Source: Promethearchaeota archaeon
GTDB taxonomy: Archaea > Asgardarchaeota > Lokiarchaeia > Sigynarchaeales > SOKP01
Direction of reading: 5' to 3'
NCBI GenBank assembly: GCA_013375495.1
Contig: JABXKC010000001.1
Coordinates: 310,001 to 374,000, forward strand
Length of the DNA: 64,000 nucleotides
Both the position numbers and the translations under genes were made by a program. This document shows positions 17,201 to 24,999 of the stretch, in pieces. A model generated the notes under the pieces. It was not told the origin of the DNA, made no database searches, and worked only from the letters and a program-made list of their open reading frames with translations. Positions within the stretch are counted from its first letter, which is position 1. Every line of letters starts with the position of its first letter.

Positions 17201-19421
17201 TCAATATGACGCAAATAAAATAAAGAAGGTTAGAAACCAAATACAAAATCTCCTATTAAATTCAATTTTCATAGTGGTTAGCTTATACATTTCATTATTT
17301 TTGAGTAATTTATTAATAACATATAATCCATTATTATATGGGTATCCTTCGTTAAGTTTCACTGGAATGGCTTTTTCTTTATTGATGCTAGTACTAAATG
17401 GATTAATAAATCGTACAATCGAAATCAAACTCAAAAAAAGCATTTTATTGTGTGCCTTTATTTTCTTTCAATTCTTTTTTGCGGTATTTTGGGTATCTTT
17501 TTTCACCATATTTAGCCTTCTTGATTTATTTAGAATTATCTTAATTTTATTATCTGAAACGATTTTCACATCTTATACAATATATCTTTCAGGAAAACTC
17601 ACCAAAAGTGAGAAATGGAAGAAAAACATGAAACAAATTTATACTATTATTATATTTAGCATTTATCTAGAAGCCTCTCTTTTGTTTTTAGGCTTATTTC
17701 AGTTATTCTTTCCATTTTATGAAAGCTTAATGTTTTCCCAAATTGTATTATTTTTGATAAGCATAATAGAAATTTATGCTATTAAAAGTCTTAAGGAAGG
17801 ATATATGCAAATAGTTCATACTTTTAGTTTTATCAATATTTCTTGGATTCTTTTTATAATATTATATAGTTTGTTTAGTGATTCTATGCTTTTTCTAACT
17901 TTAATAGTGTTTTTAATTATTTTAATGCAATTTTACACGAATTATTCGTATTTCGACATTAGAAGGAAGTTTAACCCTGAAAAATTGACTTTATTTGAAA
18001 AATGGAAGAATATGAGGCAGAATATATTAGGATGGGGTGTTTATTCCCTTCTTTTAGTTAGCATTCTTAACATTTTAGTACTTATTGGGATTGCATTTCA
18101 TTTAATTATCTTGATTTTAAGCCTGACCACGCATTTACTAGCGATATTTGATAAATATGCTTTAAAGTTTTTAGGAAAGGCATCGAATTCCTTTATAAGC
18201 GTTTCATGGATTATTTTAATTGGATTTTCATTCTTATTCTATCTTGATTGGATTTCTATATTCTTTATTCAGATAATACCGATAATAATATTTCTCCTTA
18301 TAATACAAATTACCTACCTATTTAGATTATTGAAGGATTGGGAATTAATCAACTCAAACCAATTAATTATTAAATCTTCTCTATTGAAATTGGTATACCT
18401 TAATTTAATCACCTGGCCATTATATTATATTAGCCCTGATTTCTTTATTACTTTAAATGTAGTCCTCGTATCATTTATAATATTACTTGGATTAACATTC
18501 TTAGACAAATATATTAAAGCAATAAATGAAAAGATTAGGAAGAATCTAAGAGTTGCCAGTTTCATCATAACTGAAGTTTTGTTATCTTCTGATATATTTT
18601 TAGCGTTAGAATTCTTTGTAAATCCCAATATAATTCTTAATCTAAGTCTTGCTTTGTTTTTCTTTATGATTGTAAATTTAGCGTTATTTAAACCATTTAA
18701 ACGTAGGAAAGTAAGCTCTTTCCTCTATTCTCTAGTTTTATTCTTGTTGTTAAGTATAATTACGTTTAACATATCATTATCTGGTTGGAGTTTCTCGTGG
18801 ATTTTCATAGGAACTTTGTTATACCTATTTGTCTTTATGCTGGAAGAATTGAAAGCCTTCTTCAATAATATAGTAGACAATTTAAGATTGATGTTTGTAA
18901 AGCTAAAGAATGTTCTTCTAAGAGTATATTATTCGTTTTTCAATTTCTTAAGAAATAACCTAAAAGTTATTGAAATCATTCTTTGTATATTTGCGGGTAT
19001 AACTGTGGGAATAGTTTTTTCAGATATTGTCTTAGGATTACTAGGATGGGAACACGCAACCTTATTAGCTTTAGCATCTTCGGGGATTTTCATTTCTTTA
19101 CTCCCCCCCAAAAAAACTGACGACATAGATCAAATCTTTAGAGTTAGAATGCAACGTTTTATAACTCTTTGGATTAGCTTTACAGTCTTTGTGTTTGCAC
19201 TGATATTACCATATATTACCTCTTTTCTTTTCGGTATAATTCTGATTCTTTCATCTATAATTATATTAGGAGCAATATTAGCAGTATATATATACAGAAT
19301 TGAAAAAAAACAGAAGATTTCAATCAAGTGGAGGTTTTATACAACAATCATTTTAATAATCCTTTTCATTACTTGGGTTCTGTTATTCGTTATTTTTTAC
19401 CTTGTTGAGGTTATGGTGTAA
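11283..19421 (+). CDS. Giant multi-pass membrane protein, about 2,712 aa, with internal repeats
   Basis: The gene is a single uninterrupted frame of 8.1 kb. I chose ATG 11283 because AGGAGG at 11267-11272 is ten bases upstream. A TTG at 11274 is too close to that site. After a short acidic tail the protein is almost continuous hydrophobic helices, several dozen in all, to its C-terminus. Related segments recur near residues 320, 505 and 685, counted from TTG 11274: a charged turn, an EIF-type helix, a DxFxxxFLS helix, then LLSKEEKLF-like loops. This indicates tandem duplication with a period near 183 residues. No transport, glycosyltransferase or ATPase motif is visible. Size and lack of motifs prevent a functional call. 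Confidence 0.8.
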   Translation: MNSSNSEEADLDKSKIYQKLNLFVSVLIILLTFLISLLNDIPVIIFLSLPAMFILTYCEEKLNFTIKIYSRYIYLINCLVFLALLVFWIFPTYLGITLINIQFIIFSLSLYIIFQFFMKLGYFREKDVLVIQNILAVTSFTIILYSFFPLVDSVYINFTSDPVLILISESLIHSIIILIITLISFYFLYARAHLYAKPWKFFNFCVIFVFLFIELICFTLINLKNIVLGVPGVIQLELIISTILLSVAFLSFILLNYIIKVFSREKSLSRSYYTCWFLISSIFLILIALYWNNSVILFFDLLFCSVLSLLNLKFGTVIDKIEEETFLKIAKFFFYALLLEIFFLFYSIFNAFLMLDYFIALFLSFCIIGAIFNILSSYEKLVSRKVRVILTSSIFAFNIYVVGFYFIEANIDYFYFYLVVPIIFCFLLYGPIIYLYKENIIKPKVLALYSYTSSWVLLVLIFVLNFFVINIYFIADFLLGTLLNIVFFTFCLVLLISFGKRIKRVKDSSSRVILNILSYPIIVEIFILLFTVFTIYFHLDLFLSSFLSLSIISVIFYLLSKEEKLFPKFPGMILNTITFYYGVIIVGYYSVIFTLGTFFIYFIPLITVCILSYIPIYYLYKKTILNHNSFLKYHFFCSIIIALTIFVFNFFIIINFFDNFLIILMVINVLYLTVVSYYIFKLGAKINIISNEFFKKFSFIVNLLIIIEFYAILFSIFNQELLIEPFLSAYFSTLPICLIINILSKNRIIFSDKSTIGINIVTLSFTSVLSSYYIFLLIENSTFVFVIPLLVFSLLMLLPLFYSSSMKVFSKLVEKLLLIDSLLISALLMTLPTITGLELSRFGVDFDYFFIILSTIFLFFGFLRYLEFLFDKFKFKESYIVSLKSSQIVIWMVISIAISLKILSVIDSIIHNFWLSFACSCLTFLVLNLVVLIPLENLKQRVFENDASKLDYYKIYKIYEYTKNISFFAIITSISALIALIIPSRSLLSLLNLPESLLFIVITNLGIFMLAYLIFSVVSKYLFKIDFLKTKSIFEISAWIFIKLLIFTYIFILPIQISMFLRIILPLLIIIFMTPITIYYLRSIFFISDRALQISKKFTFYLFSIALLAIFVDLFWIFSTNISFFSSNQALQIIILLIATYLFLNYYILKFDAVIERTTEFKMIKIFSGSSVVLFSFFSIFPSIFEYLTYIIFFIMLYLFISNRNRNFILRMIFYASISWFMFVKVILTLNLYMLIPTFNFSYFIIYFFIYNFSLILVLFLSIVFNMKKTNVIEKFMLYALISITSLLLLILNTVIPLIYNISISLFLFLLLTGNFFYRQKDERYKWFIRPCVLLLTFGLMSYLSYFILFNNPIFTNFNPILTFTLTSTITGIAYVGTYNKTPEKFRKITFYIAFTIYTISFPIFMYFFLNALFSLPLWDTFLFLITINIGIVLFYISIGIYYWKFSWAIWKAGWRIWILVPFVNFYLINELFTNVNIYTNALNFFDILSINGSFIISFVICIVLSLPFWYSWIKKHFTQVLIIVWSFSLFFLYWFSQNVFPDNVVITNIVFFVFAISLLVPLIYRLKLWKIMAILWLIYIAVNISFLFALFLEINLPLEINFSINLIMIGIFFLILSFFPNLKNIKNIILLGSYLTSLIGIFLTIFNIINAIILNFYISINLAFIILAMSLFSSRFLKLNKTFFNILISTILVVNFSLFTYNTLILIPNFELFSLFLAITVFGGSLFVFNKYGMIFPIKKIFPLTILSLGVSLTLSYLTYYFLPGSIYLAIAVLVLVNSIFLRSVLYEYRFILWYTFPVPIILIFLQFIVLIDLFQSPFIIILVSLILYTALFQIPCKLYAKKVKDQEDLKDFGLLKVDSVLSLLLHFEIGLLSYSVISEAVDFGFFETVLISIIIFFISTLFEIHLVKKVNEKIIYTFNLIAYIITSIGLFMFLNQFIAIDASLLVLNLVILLTLQFYTLYALSYYIEVLTQYDANKIKKVRNQIQNLLLNSIFIVVSLYISLFLSNLLITYNPLLYGYPSLSFTGMAFSLLMLVLNGLINRTIEIKLKKSILLCAFIFFQFFFAVFWVSFFTIFSLLDLFRIILILLSETIFTSYTIYLSGKLTKSEKWKKNMKQIYTIIIFSIYLEASLLFLGLFQLFFPFYESLMFSQIVLFLISIIEIYAIKSLKEGYMQIVHTFSFINISWILFIILYSLFSDSMLFLTLIVFLIILMQFYTNYSYFDIRRKFNPEKLTLFEKWKNMRQNILGWGVYSLLLVSILNILVLIGIAFHLIILILSLTTHLLAIFDKYALKFLGKASNSFISVSWIILIGFSFLFYLDWISIFFIQIIPIIIFLLIIQITYLFRLLKDWELINSNQLIIKSSLLKLVYLNLITWPLYYISPDFFITLNVVLVSFIILLGLTFLDKYIKAINEKIRKNLRVASFIITEVLLSSDIFLALEFFVNPNIILNLSLALFFFMIVNLALFKPFKRRKVSSFLYSLVLFLLLSIITFNISLSGWSFSWIFIGTLLYLFVFMLEELKAFFNNIVDNLRLMFVKLKNVLLRVYYSFFNFLRNNLKVIEIILCIFAGITVGIVFSDIVLGLLGWEHATLLALASSGIFISLLPPKKTDDIDQIFRVRMQRFITLWISFTVFVFALILPYITSFLFGIILILSSIIILGAILAVYIYRIEKKQKISIKWRFYTTIILIILFITWVLLFVIFYLVEVMV

Positions 19422-19427
19422 TTTTTT

Positions 19428-19592
19428 TTAGCCTAAGTTTTTCTCTCTCCATTCTTTTACAAATTCTTTATATTTGCTTGTTGGAATTCCAATTGAGTTA
19501 ATATTATCTTGTTCCATTTTTACAACTTTAATTGTATGACGATCTTTTCGAAAAGTCAATTCCCAATCGAAGTAAGAATTTGATTTTGACAT
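19428..19592 (-). CDS. Microprotein, 54 aa (paralogue A)
   Basis: This is a 54-residue protein starting MSKSNSYFDWELTF. It continues with a basic strand-like part, then NSIGIPTSKYKEFVKEWRE. The next upstream minus-strand gene (19750-19920) encodes a clear paralogue with the same SYFDWxLxF, KxxxM, NxNSIG and KxxVKxW positions. The conserved pattern across the two copies shows that both are real genes. The fold may be a small beta-alpha domain. Function is unknown. Its stop is seven bases from the convergent end of the giant membrane gene. Confidence 0.65.
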   Translation of the reverse strand: MSKSNSYFDWELTFRKDRHTIKVVKMEQDNINSIGIPTSKYKEFVKEWREKNLG

Positions 19593-19749
19593 TTTATAAG
19601 GTTTAACCTTTTACTTATTTGTAAATGGTATAAAAAAAGGTATTTAAACCTCTTTAGATTTGTGCTAGATTTTCGTGTTTAAAGAACGAAATTGAATATA
19701 GGATTAAAAGAAAATGTTAAGATACAAAAAAGATTAGATAAAAGATTTT

Positions 19750-19920
19750 TTAAGAGTTTCTGTTCTTCCAGTTCTTTACACATTTCTTGAAATCATCATC
19801 AGTCATTCCAATTGAATTTAAATTGCTCGTTTTCATAGTTTTGATTTTGAAAGTTTTTTCATCAGTATTACTTTTAAAACCTAACGACCAATCGAAATAA
19901 GAAACTACTTTTGATGACAT
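19750..19920 (-). CDS. Microprotein, 56 aa (paralogue B)
   Basis: This 56-residue protein, MSSKVVSYFDWSLGFKS at the start and LNSIGMTDDDFKKCVKNW near the end, is a paralogue of the 19428 gene. Aligned positions include SYFDW, F/K-rich strand residues, N-x-NSIG and VK-x-W. The two are separated by 157 bases and read in the same direction, so they arose by tandem duplication and may each have a promoter. No known family is recognised. Confidence 0.65.
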   Translation of the reverse strand: MSSKVVSYFDWSLGFKSNTDEKTFKIKTMKTSNLNSIGMTDDDFKKCVKNWKNRNS

Positions 19921-20076
19921 AATCAAATTTCAACATTATACAAAAATAAAGGGATACAGACTGTAAATTTACTAAAAAATCACCCAAAAAATGATGTTAG
20001 AAAGCGAGGAATTAATACCTAATTATTAAAAAAAGTGAACTAAAAAGAAAATGTGTAATTATCAATTCTTATTTTG

Positions 20077-21039
20077 CTATTTAATGCTTTCGATCGAAAT
20101 TTTTGGATTAGTTATATTTACACCTATGTACTTAATCTTTTTTATAGCTTTATCAACAACTTGCTCTGCTTCAGAAGTTTTTTTTAAACCTGTTATCACC
20201 ATTTTACCCGTAGAAAATAAGATAATAGTGACGTTTGGAGTCTCGCTTTTCATAACCAATCCAGGAAATCTCTCTGGATTAAACTCTGCACCTTTAATTT
20301 TTTGGGCGATTTGATTAAGGTCTAATTTTTTTTCAATCTCAAGTGACACTGTTATTGTATGCTTCGCATTCTTTTGATTCTGCACTAAATTTATCTTTTT
20401 ATAGAATTCTTTTATAATAGCTTTTAAATCTTCGTTGGTTCTCTTAATATCAGCAATTTCCTCTTCAGAAAATGAATTCAAATCATTTATATACAAAGCT
20501 TTGAAAATATTTTCAGTAGAACTTAAATGTGTTTCAAAATCAATGAAGAGAGAATGAATTATTTCCTCAATCGCTTGATTAATTTTCCAATCTAAACTTA
20601 CGCTTATCATTAACATTTCTTTATTTCCACGAGCCCAATCCGAGTGAAGTTCAAAATAATGATTTATAGAAGATATAATACTAGAATAATTGATAAAAAA
20701 TCTTTCTTTGGAAGCTTGAATCATCATTTCACCGATACTTTCTTTTTCTAAATTATTAAGAGTATCCTCTGGAAATGAATAGAATACATGAGGACCACTT
20801 CTTCTTTTAAAGAAGGTTAATGTAACCGTAGTTTTTGTAGCAAGTTTAGCTTCAGGGATTAAAATCAGAGTATAAGAAACATCAGGATCAAGGAGTTCAT
20901 CATCAATATAAGATTTACTTATCGGAAATTTAGCTCCATTTTTGTGTACTCTTAATATTTGATGCTGGAGGCTTATACCACCAAACTTTCGTGATTCTAA
21001 GATCATTTTTTTTCTATCTTTATCATTCATGATTTCCAT
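20077..21039 (-). CDS. Protein with C-terminal single TBP-type repeat
   Basis: This 320-residue protein has two parts. Residues 1-220 are unrecognised. They start with a beta-rich section (HKNGAKFPISKSYI, YTLILIPEAK) that could be AbrB-like, then become helical. Residues about 226-311 match one TATA-binding-protein repeat: KLDLNQIAQKIKGAEFNPERF, PGLVMKSETPNV, ILFSTGKMVITGLK and a closing helix. The DNA-inserting phenylalanines and the SxGKMVxTG core are retained. True TBP has two such repeats, so this protein would need to dimerise to make a saddle. It is probably a transcription-related DNA-binding protein. Confidence 0.75.
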   Translation of the reverse strand: MEIMNDKDRKKMILESRKFGGISLQHQILRVHKNGAKFPISKSYIDDELLDPDVSYTLILIPEAKLATKTTVTLTFFKRRSGPHVFYSFPEDTLNNLEKESIGEMMIQASKERFFINYSSIISSINHYFELHSDWARGNKEMLMISVSLDWKINQAIEEIIHSLFIDFETHLSSTENIFKALYINDLNSFSEEEIADIKRTNEDLKAIIKEFYKKINLVQNQKNAKHTITVSLEIEKKLDLNQIAQKIKGAEFNPERFPGLVMKSETPNVTIILFSTGKMVITGLKKTSEAEQVVDKAIKKIKYIGVNITNPKISIESIK

Positions 21040-21221
21040 AATAAAATACCTCTATATGATCAATATGAAATACTTACTTATAAGTATATTGTTACTTTTA
21101 ATGAATTGTTAATTGAACAATTAAATGAACACATTACACAAATATCAGAATATGCTTAGATTTTCTATATTTTGATATGAAAGAGAAAATTAAATATTAA
21201 TCGAAGTTTTTAGAGAATATT

Positions 21222-21767
21222 ATGGAACAAAATAACAAAAAAAAAATTTTGAATGTTCGAGATTGGATTGTTCTCAGCACGACCATGATTGCAGCTGTCT
21301 TAACAATCCTCGCTTTAATATGGCAAGCGCGCCCTTCCACAGGTATTGTCAGTATCACATTCTTATTAATGCTTTCGTTTGTTTTTTTCGTCAACTCAGT
21401 CTCGTCTAACTCTAGAGCCAATCATGAGGCCAAAGTGGGAAAAATGTCAGAAAAGAAAATCAATAATTTTGTTACTTTTGCGGAGTATTCGTTCGGATTC
21501 GGATTCACTCTGGTTATTAACGCGTTTTCTATTCTGGGTTATAAATATCTTTTAGATTTTATGGGACGAGAGCTTTATGTATTGATCTTACCGTTAGCTT
21601 TCCTTTTAATAGCATGGATTATTATCATAATTTACAATTTTATAAGTTATTCTGGAAAAGTATGGAGAGGTTTGAGAAGTTTAAAGCGAAATCTTTGGAC
21701 GTTGATAGAGATTATCTGTTTAATCTTGATAGTGCTTGATTTTATTGGGATATTAGTAATCCCTTAA
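21222..21767 (+). CDS. Small membrane protein, 181 aa
   Basis: It has about five hydrophobic segments (WIVLSTTMIAAVLTILAL, then residues 40-60, 90-115, 120-145 and 155-180), with basic loops between them. No motif points to a function. The ATG follows a purine-rich A-run. The GyrI-like gene begins 28 bases after its stop on the same strand, so they are probably co-transcribed. Confidence 0.65.
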   Translation: MEQNNKKKILNVRDWIVLSTTMIAAVLTILALIWQARPSTGIVSITFLLMLSFVFFVNSVSSNSRANHEAKVGKMSEKKINNFVTFAEYSFGFGFTLVINAFSILGYKYLLDFMGRELYVLILPLAFLLIAWIIIIIYNFISYSGKVWRGLRSLKRNLWTLIEIICLILIVLDFIGILVIP

Positions 21768-21795
21768 CTTTTTTTTATAATTAAAGTGATAAAAA

Positions 21796-22419
21796 ATGCC
21801 AGCCAAAGTAGATTTCAAGAAAAGCATGAAGGAGTATTATCAACCTAAACCAAATGAAGTTGTATTAGTTGATGTACCTAATATGCAATTCTTGATGATT
21901 GATGGAATAGGATCTCCAGGAGATTCAAAAGAATATCAAGATGCTCTCGCCGCTCTTTATCCAATATCTTTCAAAACAAAATTCTTAAGCAAGGCGAAGG
22001 GAAAAGATTACGTTGTTCCTCCATTGGAAGGTTTATGGTGGGCAGATGATATGAAAGACTTTATCGAAGGTAATAGAGATAAGTGGAAATGGACAATGAT
22101 GATAATGCAACCTGATTGGATTACTCAAGATATGATTAATGAATCTATAACAATTACTAAAGACAAGAAACCCGAACTCTCGAACCTACTCTTAAAACTT
22201 CGATTAGAAAAGTATGAAGAAGGAAAAGCAGCTCAAATCATGCATATTGGTCCTTATTCAGAGGAGGGTCCCACTGTCCAGAAAGTTCATGATTTTATTC
22301 AAAAAGAAGGAGGTAAATTCGATGGCCACAAAAATAAACACCATGAAATTTATCTTAGCGATCCAAGAAAGGCTAATCCAGCAACTATGAAAACTGTTAT
22401 AAGACAACCTTTTATCTAA
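21796..22419 (+). CDS. GyrI-like small-molecule-binding domain protein
   Basis: This 207-residue protein matches the stand-alone GyrI-like family. It has PNMQFLMIDGIGSPGDSKEYQDAL at the start, LEGLWWADD in the middle, and QIMHIGPYSEEGPTVQKVHDFI with HHEIYLSDPRK at the end. Such domains bind hydrophobic small molecules, and some members hydrolyse cyclopropanoid or similar xenobiotics. There is no attached DNA-binding domain, so it is a sensor/hydrolase type, not a regulator. The membrane protein directly upstream might be a partner. Confidence 0.85.
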   Translation: MPAKVDFKKSMKEYYQPKPNEVVLVDVPNMQFLMIDGIGSPGDSKEYQDALAALYPISFKTKFLSKAKGKDYVVPPLEGLWWADDMKDFIEGNRDKWKWTMMIMQPDWITQDMINESITITKDKKPELSNLLLKLRLEKYEEGKAAQIMHIGPYSEEGPTVQKVHDFIQKEGGKFDGHKNKHHEIYLSDPRKANPATMKTVIRQPFI

Positions 22420-22428
22420 TTTTTTTTT
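22420..22428 (+). terminator. Poly-T terminator
   Basis: Nine T follow the stop of the GyrI-like gene, an archaeal-type oligo-T terminator. Confidence 0.45.
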
Positions 22429-22637
22429 AACCTACAATAAAAGCTAAATTTGATTTCATTAGATAAACCTACATTTCAATTTTGATTTTTTGTTTTATAG
22501 TGACCTATTTATACTCTATTTTGCTAGTAATAAACAAATTTGCGCCCATTTATAAAATTCATGAGGTTCTTTAAGTAACCTTCTACAATAATTAAAATAT
22601 ATTTAAGCAGGATCACTTCTAGAATTCGGGACTAATT

Positions 22638-22874
22638 GTGAAAAAACCACGATGTGAAAATTGCGGACGGAAAGTTCACCCCGCAAAATCCGCTATGCAA
22701 AGTTTTGATACAATTTTATCGGAGATTCCTTCGCATTGCCCTAATTGTGGAGCGGAAATTTCAGATACAAAACAAAAACACGTGGATAAATATACTGATT
22801 ACCTTTCTATTCTTAAATGCATTCCAGTAATAGGGTTCATCATTCTTATTATAATTCTAATTATTATATTTTGA
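22638..22874 (+). CDS. Zinc-ribbon protein with C-terminal membrane anchor
   Basis: This 78-residue protein begins at GTG. CENCGRK (about residues 6-9) and CPNCGAE (about 36-39) form a zinc ribbon. The last 20 residues, a run of Ile, Leu and Val, form one membrane helix. A TATA-like ATATATTTAAG lies at about 22597-22607, so it has its own promoter. Such tail-anchored zinc ribbons are common in Asgard genomes, but their roles are unknown. Confidence 0.65.
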   Translation: MKKPRCENCGRKVHPAKSAMQSFDTILSEIPSHCPNCGAEISDTKQKHVDKYTDYLSILKCIPVIGFIILIIILIIIF

Positions 22875-22964
22875 AACCTTTGATTTAGTCTTTTTTTTAT
22901 TTGTTAATAAATCACTACAGAGATGCTAAGAAGCAAACATTTAAATATGTTTTAATGATTATAT

Positions 22965-22988
22965 CAGTCACTGGTAGTCCAGTCACTG
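22965..22988 (+). promoter_or_regulatory. Twin palindromic site before padR gene
   Basis: CAGTCACTG occurs at 22965-22973 and again at 22980-22988. Each copy is itself a 4+1+4 palindrome, and the copies are 15 bases apart. A TATA-like TTTAAATATG lies about 25 bases upstream, so the pair covers the expected transcription start. It is a good candidate operator for autoregulation by the PadR protein encoded 50 bases downstream. Confidence 0.6.
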
Positions 22989-23037
22989 TAGTATTCTTTA
23001 CTCGTATAAGTACAATTATTCATTACTTAGATTAATT

Positions 23038-23631
23038 ATGGTTGAAAATTACAACAAAAATTTCGAAAAAGTGATGAAAAAAAATTTCACTAATATTTTT
23101 ATTCTTTCTATTCTTGAAAAAGGACCTTCTCATGGTTACAAGATAGGAAATGAAATTGAAAAGCGTAGTCTAGGAATGTGGAACCCATCTGCATCGACAT
23201 TATATTGGATTCTAAATAATTTACGAGAAAAAGGATTTATAAAACTCATTGAAGAAGATAAAATCAAGAAAGTATATGAAATTACAGATATGGGTAAAGA
23301 AGCATTGAGATTGATGAAATTAACACAACGAAAGATAAGAAACACATATCGTCGGTTTCTAGCAGCATCGATAGATATTCAAGATTCAAGTGATATAGAA
23401 GAACTCGAACGGTTTGATGAAATCCCTTCAATCCAAGTGCTACCTACTGCATTACGACCAGAAAGATTTGAAGGTAATATATCCCTTAGTGAAAAAATTC
23501 ACCTTCTTGAGGTTAAAAAAGCGGCTCTTGTAGAAACTCGGGAACGTATGGAAGAATATATCAAAGACTTTGATGAAACGATTTTAAAACTTAAGAGTGA
23601 ACTGGAAAGTCAGAAAAATAATAAAAAATGA
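23038..23631 (+). CDS. PadR-family transcriptional regulator
   Basis: This 197-residue protein starts with the PadR winged helix (ILSILEKGPSHGYKIGNEIEKRS, then NPSASTLYWILNNLREKGFIKLI). It ends in a helical region with a long coiled coil (residues 150-195) for dimerisation. PadR proteins usually repress their own operon and respond to small molecules or stress. The twin palindrome just upstream fits this. The following radical SAM gene is immediately adjacent or overlapping, so it is the probable regulated target. Confidence 0.87.
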   Translation: MVENYNKNFEKVMKKNFTNIFILSILEKGPSHGYKIGNEIEKRSLGMWNPSASTLYWILNNLREKGFIKLIEEDKIKKVYEITDMGKEALRLMKLTQRKIRNTYRRFLAASIDIQDSSDIEELERFDEIPSIQVLPTALRPERFEGNISLSEKIHLLEVKKAALVETRERMEEYIKDFDETILKLKSELESQKNNKK

Positions 23632-23641
23632 TGATAAAAAA

Positions 23642-24613
23642 ATGTGTGATGATACAACTAAAAAACCAATAAGTTTCCTCAGTTTTCTAATCTCCTATAA
23701 ATGTACTAATGAATGCAAGCATTGTGCTCTTTTAGCATCTCCAAATCAGAATGATATCAAAATGGAATTTGGAGATTTAAAAAGATATTTGGAAGACGTA
23801 ACCTCAAACTATATAGTTCACGAAGTCGGATTTTTTGGAGGAGAACCCTTACTTAATTTTGATTTACTAGTTAGTTTTATTGAAGAAGTGAAGAAATATA
23901 ATATTCCAAAGATAGGATTACCCACTAATGGATATTGGGGAAAAAATGAGTCAACTGCTAAAAAATATGCCATCAAATTAAAAGAAGCTGGTTTAAATAG
24001 CATAGGGTTTAGTGTTGATGCATTTCATCAGGAATTTATTCCACTCGATGATGCTAAAAAAGCAATAAAAGCATGTCACGATGCGGGAATAGAAATAATA
24101 TATCTAGTATCACAAAATCTTGGGGGCTCAGGAGCAAAAAACATTTTTAATACAAAAACAAAGGAAATTACTGATATCCTTTCAGATGAATTTGATTATT
24201 GCCAATTAATAACTAGTGATTTACAAGTGAAAGGTCGGGCTGCAAACCACTTAACAGAATATTTCTCAATGGTAACAATCCCTTCAGATAAATGTCTAAT
24301 TTTTAAGGTCCCGATGTTCATGATAGATCCTAATGGATGGGTTTTTCATCAACTATGTCAAGGGATTACAATCGGGAATGCCAAGAAAAAGTCTTTATCG
24401 GAGATAATTAGTGAATTTAGCTACAGAAAACATCCGATAATAGGAAAAGTAGTTGCTAAGGGAGGTCCTCAAAATCTCCTTGACATGGCAATTGAAAAAG
24501 GATATAAGTCATTAAATGGATATGCAGACATATGTCATGTATGTTCTAGTGCACGCAATTTTCTTCGTCTTTATTATCCAAATATCCTTGAACCTTCAAA
24601 TTTATACATCTAA
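23642..24613 (+). CDS. Radical SAM protein
   Basis: The cluster motif CTNECKHC sits near residue 20, followed by GFFGGEPLLNFD (the GGE motif) and LPTNGYWGKN. Later cysteines (SDKCLIF, HQLCQG, ICHVCSSAR) may bind an auxiliary cluster. ATG 23642 gives about 323 residues. A start at 23597, inside padR, adds fifteen unconserved residues. The substrate is unknown. The family includes peptide and cofactor maturases, but no precursor peptide was found nearby. Co-regulation with PadR is likely. Confidence 0.82.
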   Translation: MCDDTTKKPISFLSFLISYKCTNECKHCALLASPNQNDIKMEFGDLKRYLEDVTSNYIVHEVGFFGGEPLLNFDLLVSFIEEVKKYNIPKIGLPTNGYWGKNESTAKKYAIKLKEAGLNSIGFSVDAFHQEFIPLDDAKKAIKACHDAGIEIIYLVSQNLGGSGAKNIFNTKTKEITDILSDEFDYCQLITSDLQVKGRAANHLTEYFSMVTIPSDKCLIFKVPMFMIDPNGWVFHQLCQGITIGNAKKKSLSEIISEFSYRKHPIIGKVVAKGGPQNLLDMAIEKGYKSLNGYADICHVCSSARNFLRLYYPNILEPSNLYI

Positions 24614-24746
24614 ATAAAAATAAAACTCAACTTATAAATTGGAAACAAAAAGTTTAAAAGGAAAAAGGTTCAAGAAGTTGCAATGAGTACCTGAAGGGTT
24701 TTTGCATGGTATAGTAGCAATGTAATAGAAGATTGTTCGACAAGTT

Positions 24747-24951
24747 CGAAAACCCATCGTCCAATCCATATCCGAAGATACATCAGGCTCCCAGAGAAGC
24801 TTGATTTACCAATATCTTTACCGTTAGGCATTTCAATTGGCAGCATTACATTGAAAGCGACACCTTTTCCTATGACCATACTATCAGGCATGACCCGATG
24901 GAATAAGCAAATAAATTCCCGAAGGAATTCGTTGCGAGATATTGCCATTTC
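24747..24951 (-). repeat. Degenerate tandem repeat, copy a
   Basis: This is the first of three diverged copies of a unit about 250 bases long. Shared landmarks, in plus-strand order, are a CGAAAAC start, ATCCGAAGAT (24771-24780 area), GATTTACC (24803-24810), GCGAyAyCTTTTCC (from 24857) and a GATATTGCCATTTC-like end. This copy contains a 92-codon minus-strand frame (24670-24948). The other two copies have stops or shifts in the matching frame. The base mix is more even than in neighbouring spacers. It is either a decayed repeated gene or a non-coding element. Confidence 0.6.
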
Positions 24952-24999
24952 TTACGAGGTAAGGAAAGTCTTCATTCAATGCATTCAAACAATTGGTTG

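Noticed and set aside
12632..19327. Several minus-strand frames of 60-80 codons inside the giant membrane gene
   Set aside because: They are antisense shadows of a long coding frame and lack ribosome sites or recognisable domains.
24614..24760. Precursor peptide for the radical SAM protein
   Set aside because: No plus-strand short frame with a ribosome site or a repeated core was found after the gene.
24670..24948. 92-codon minus-strand frame as a functional gene
   Set aside because: Two sister copies of the same repeat carry stops in that frame, and no ribosome site or known domain is visible. I treat it as part of a decayed repeat.
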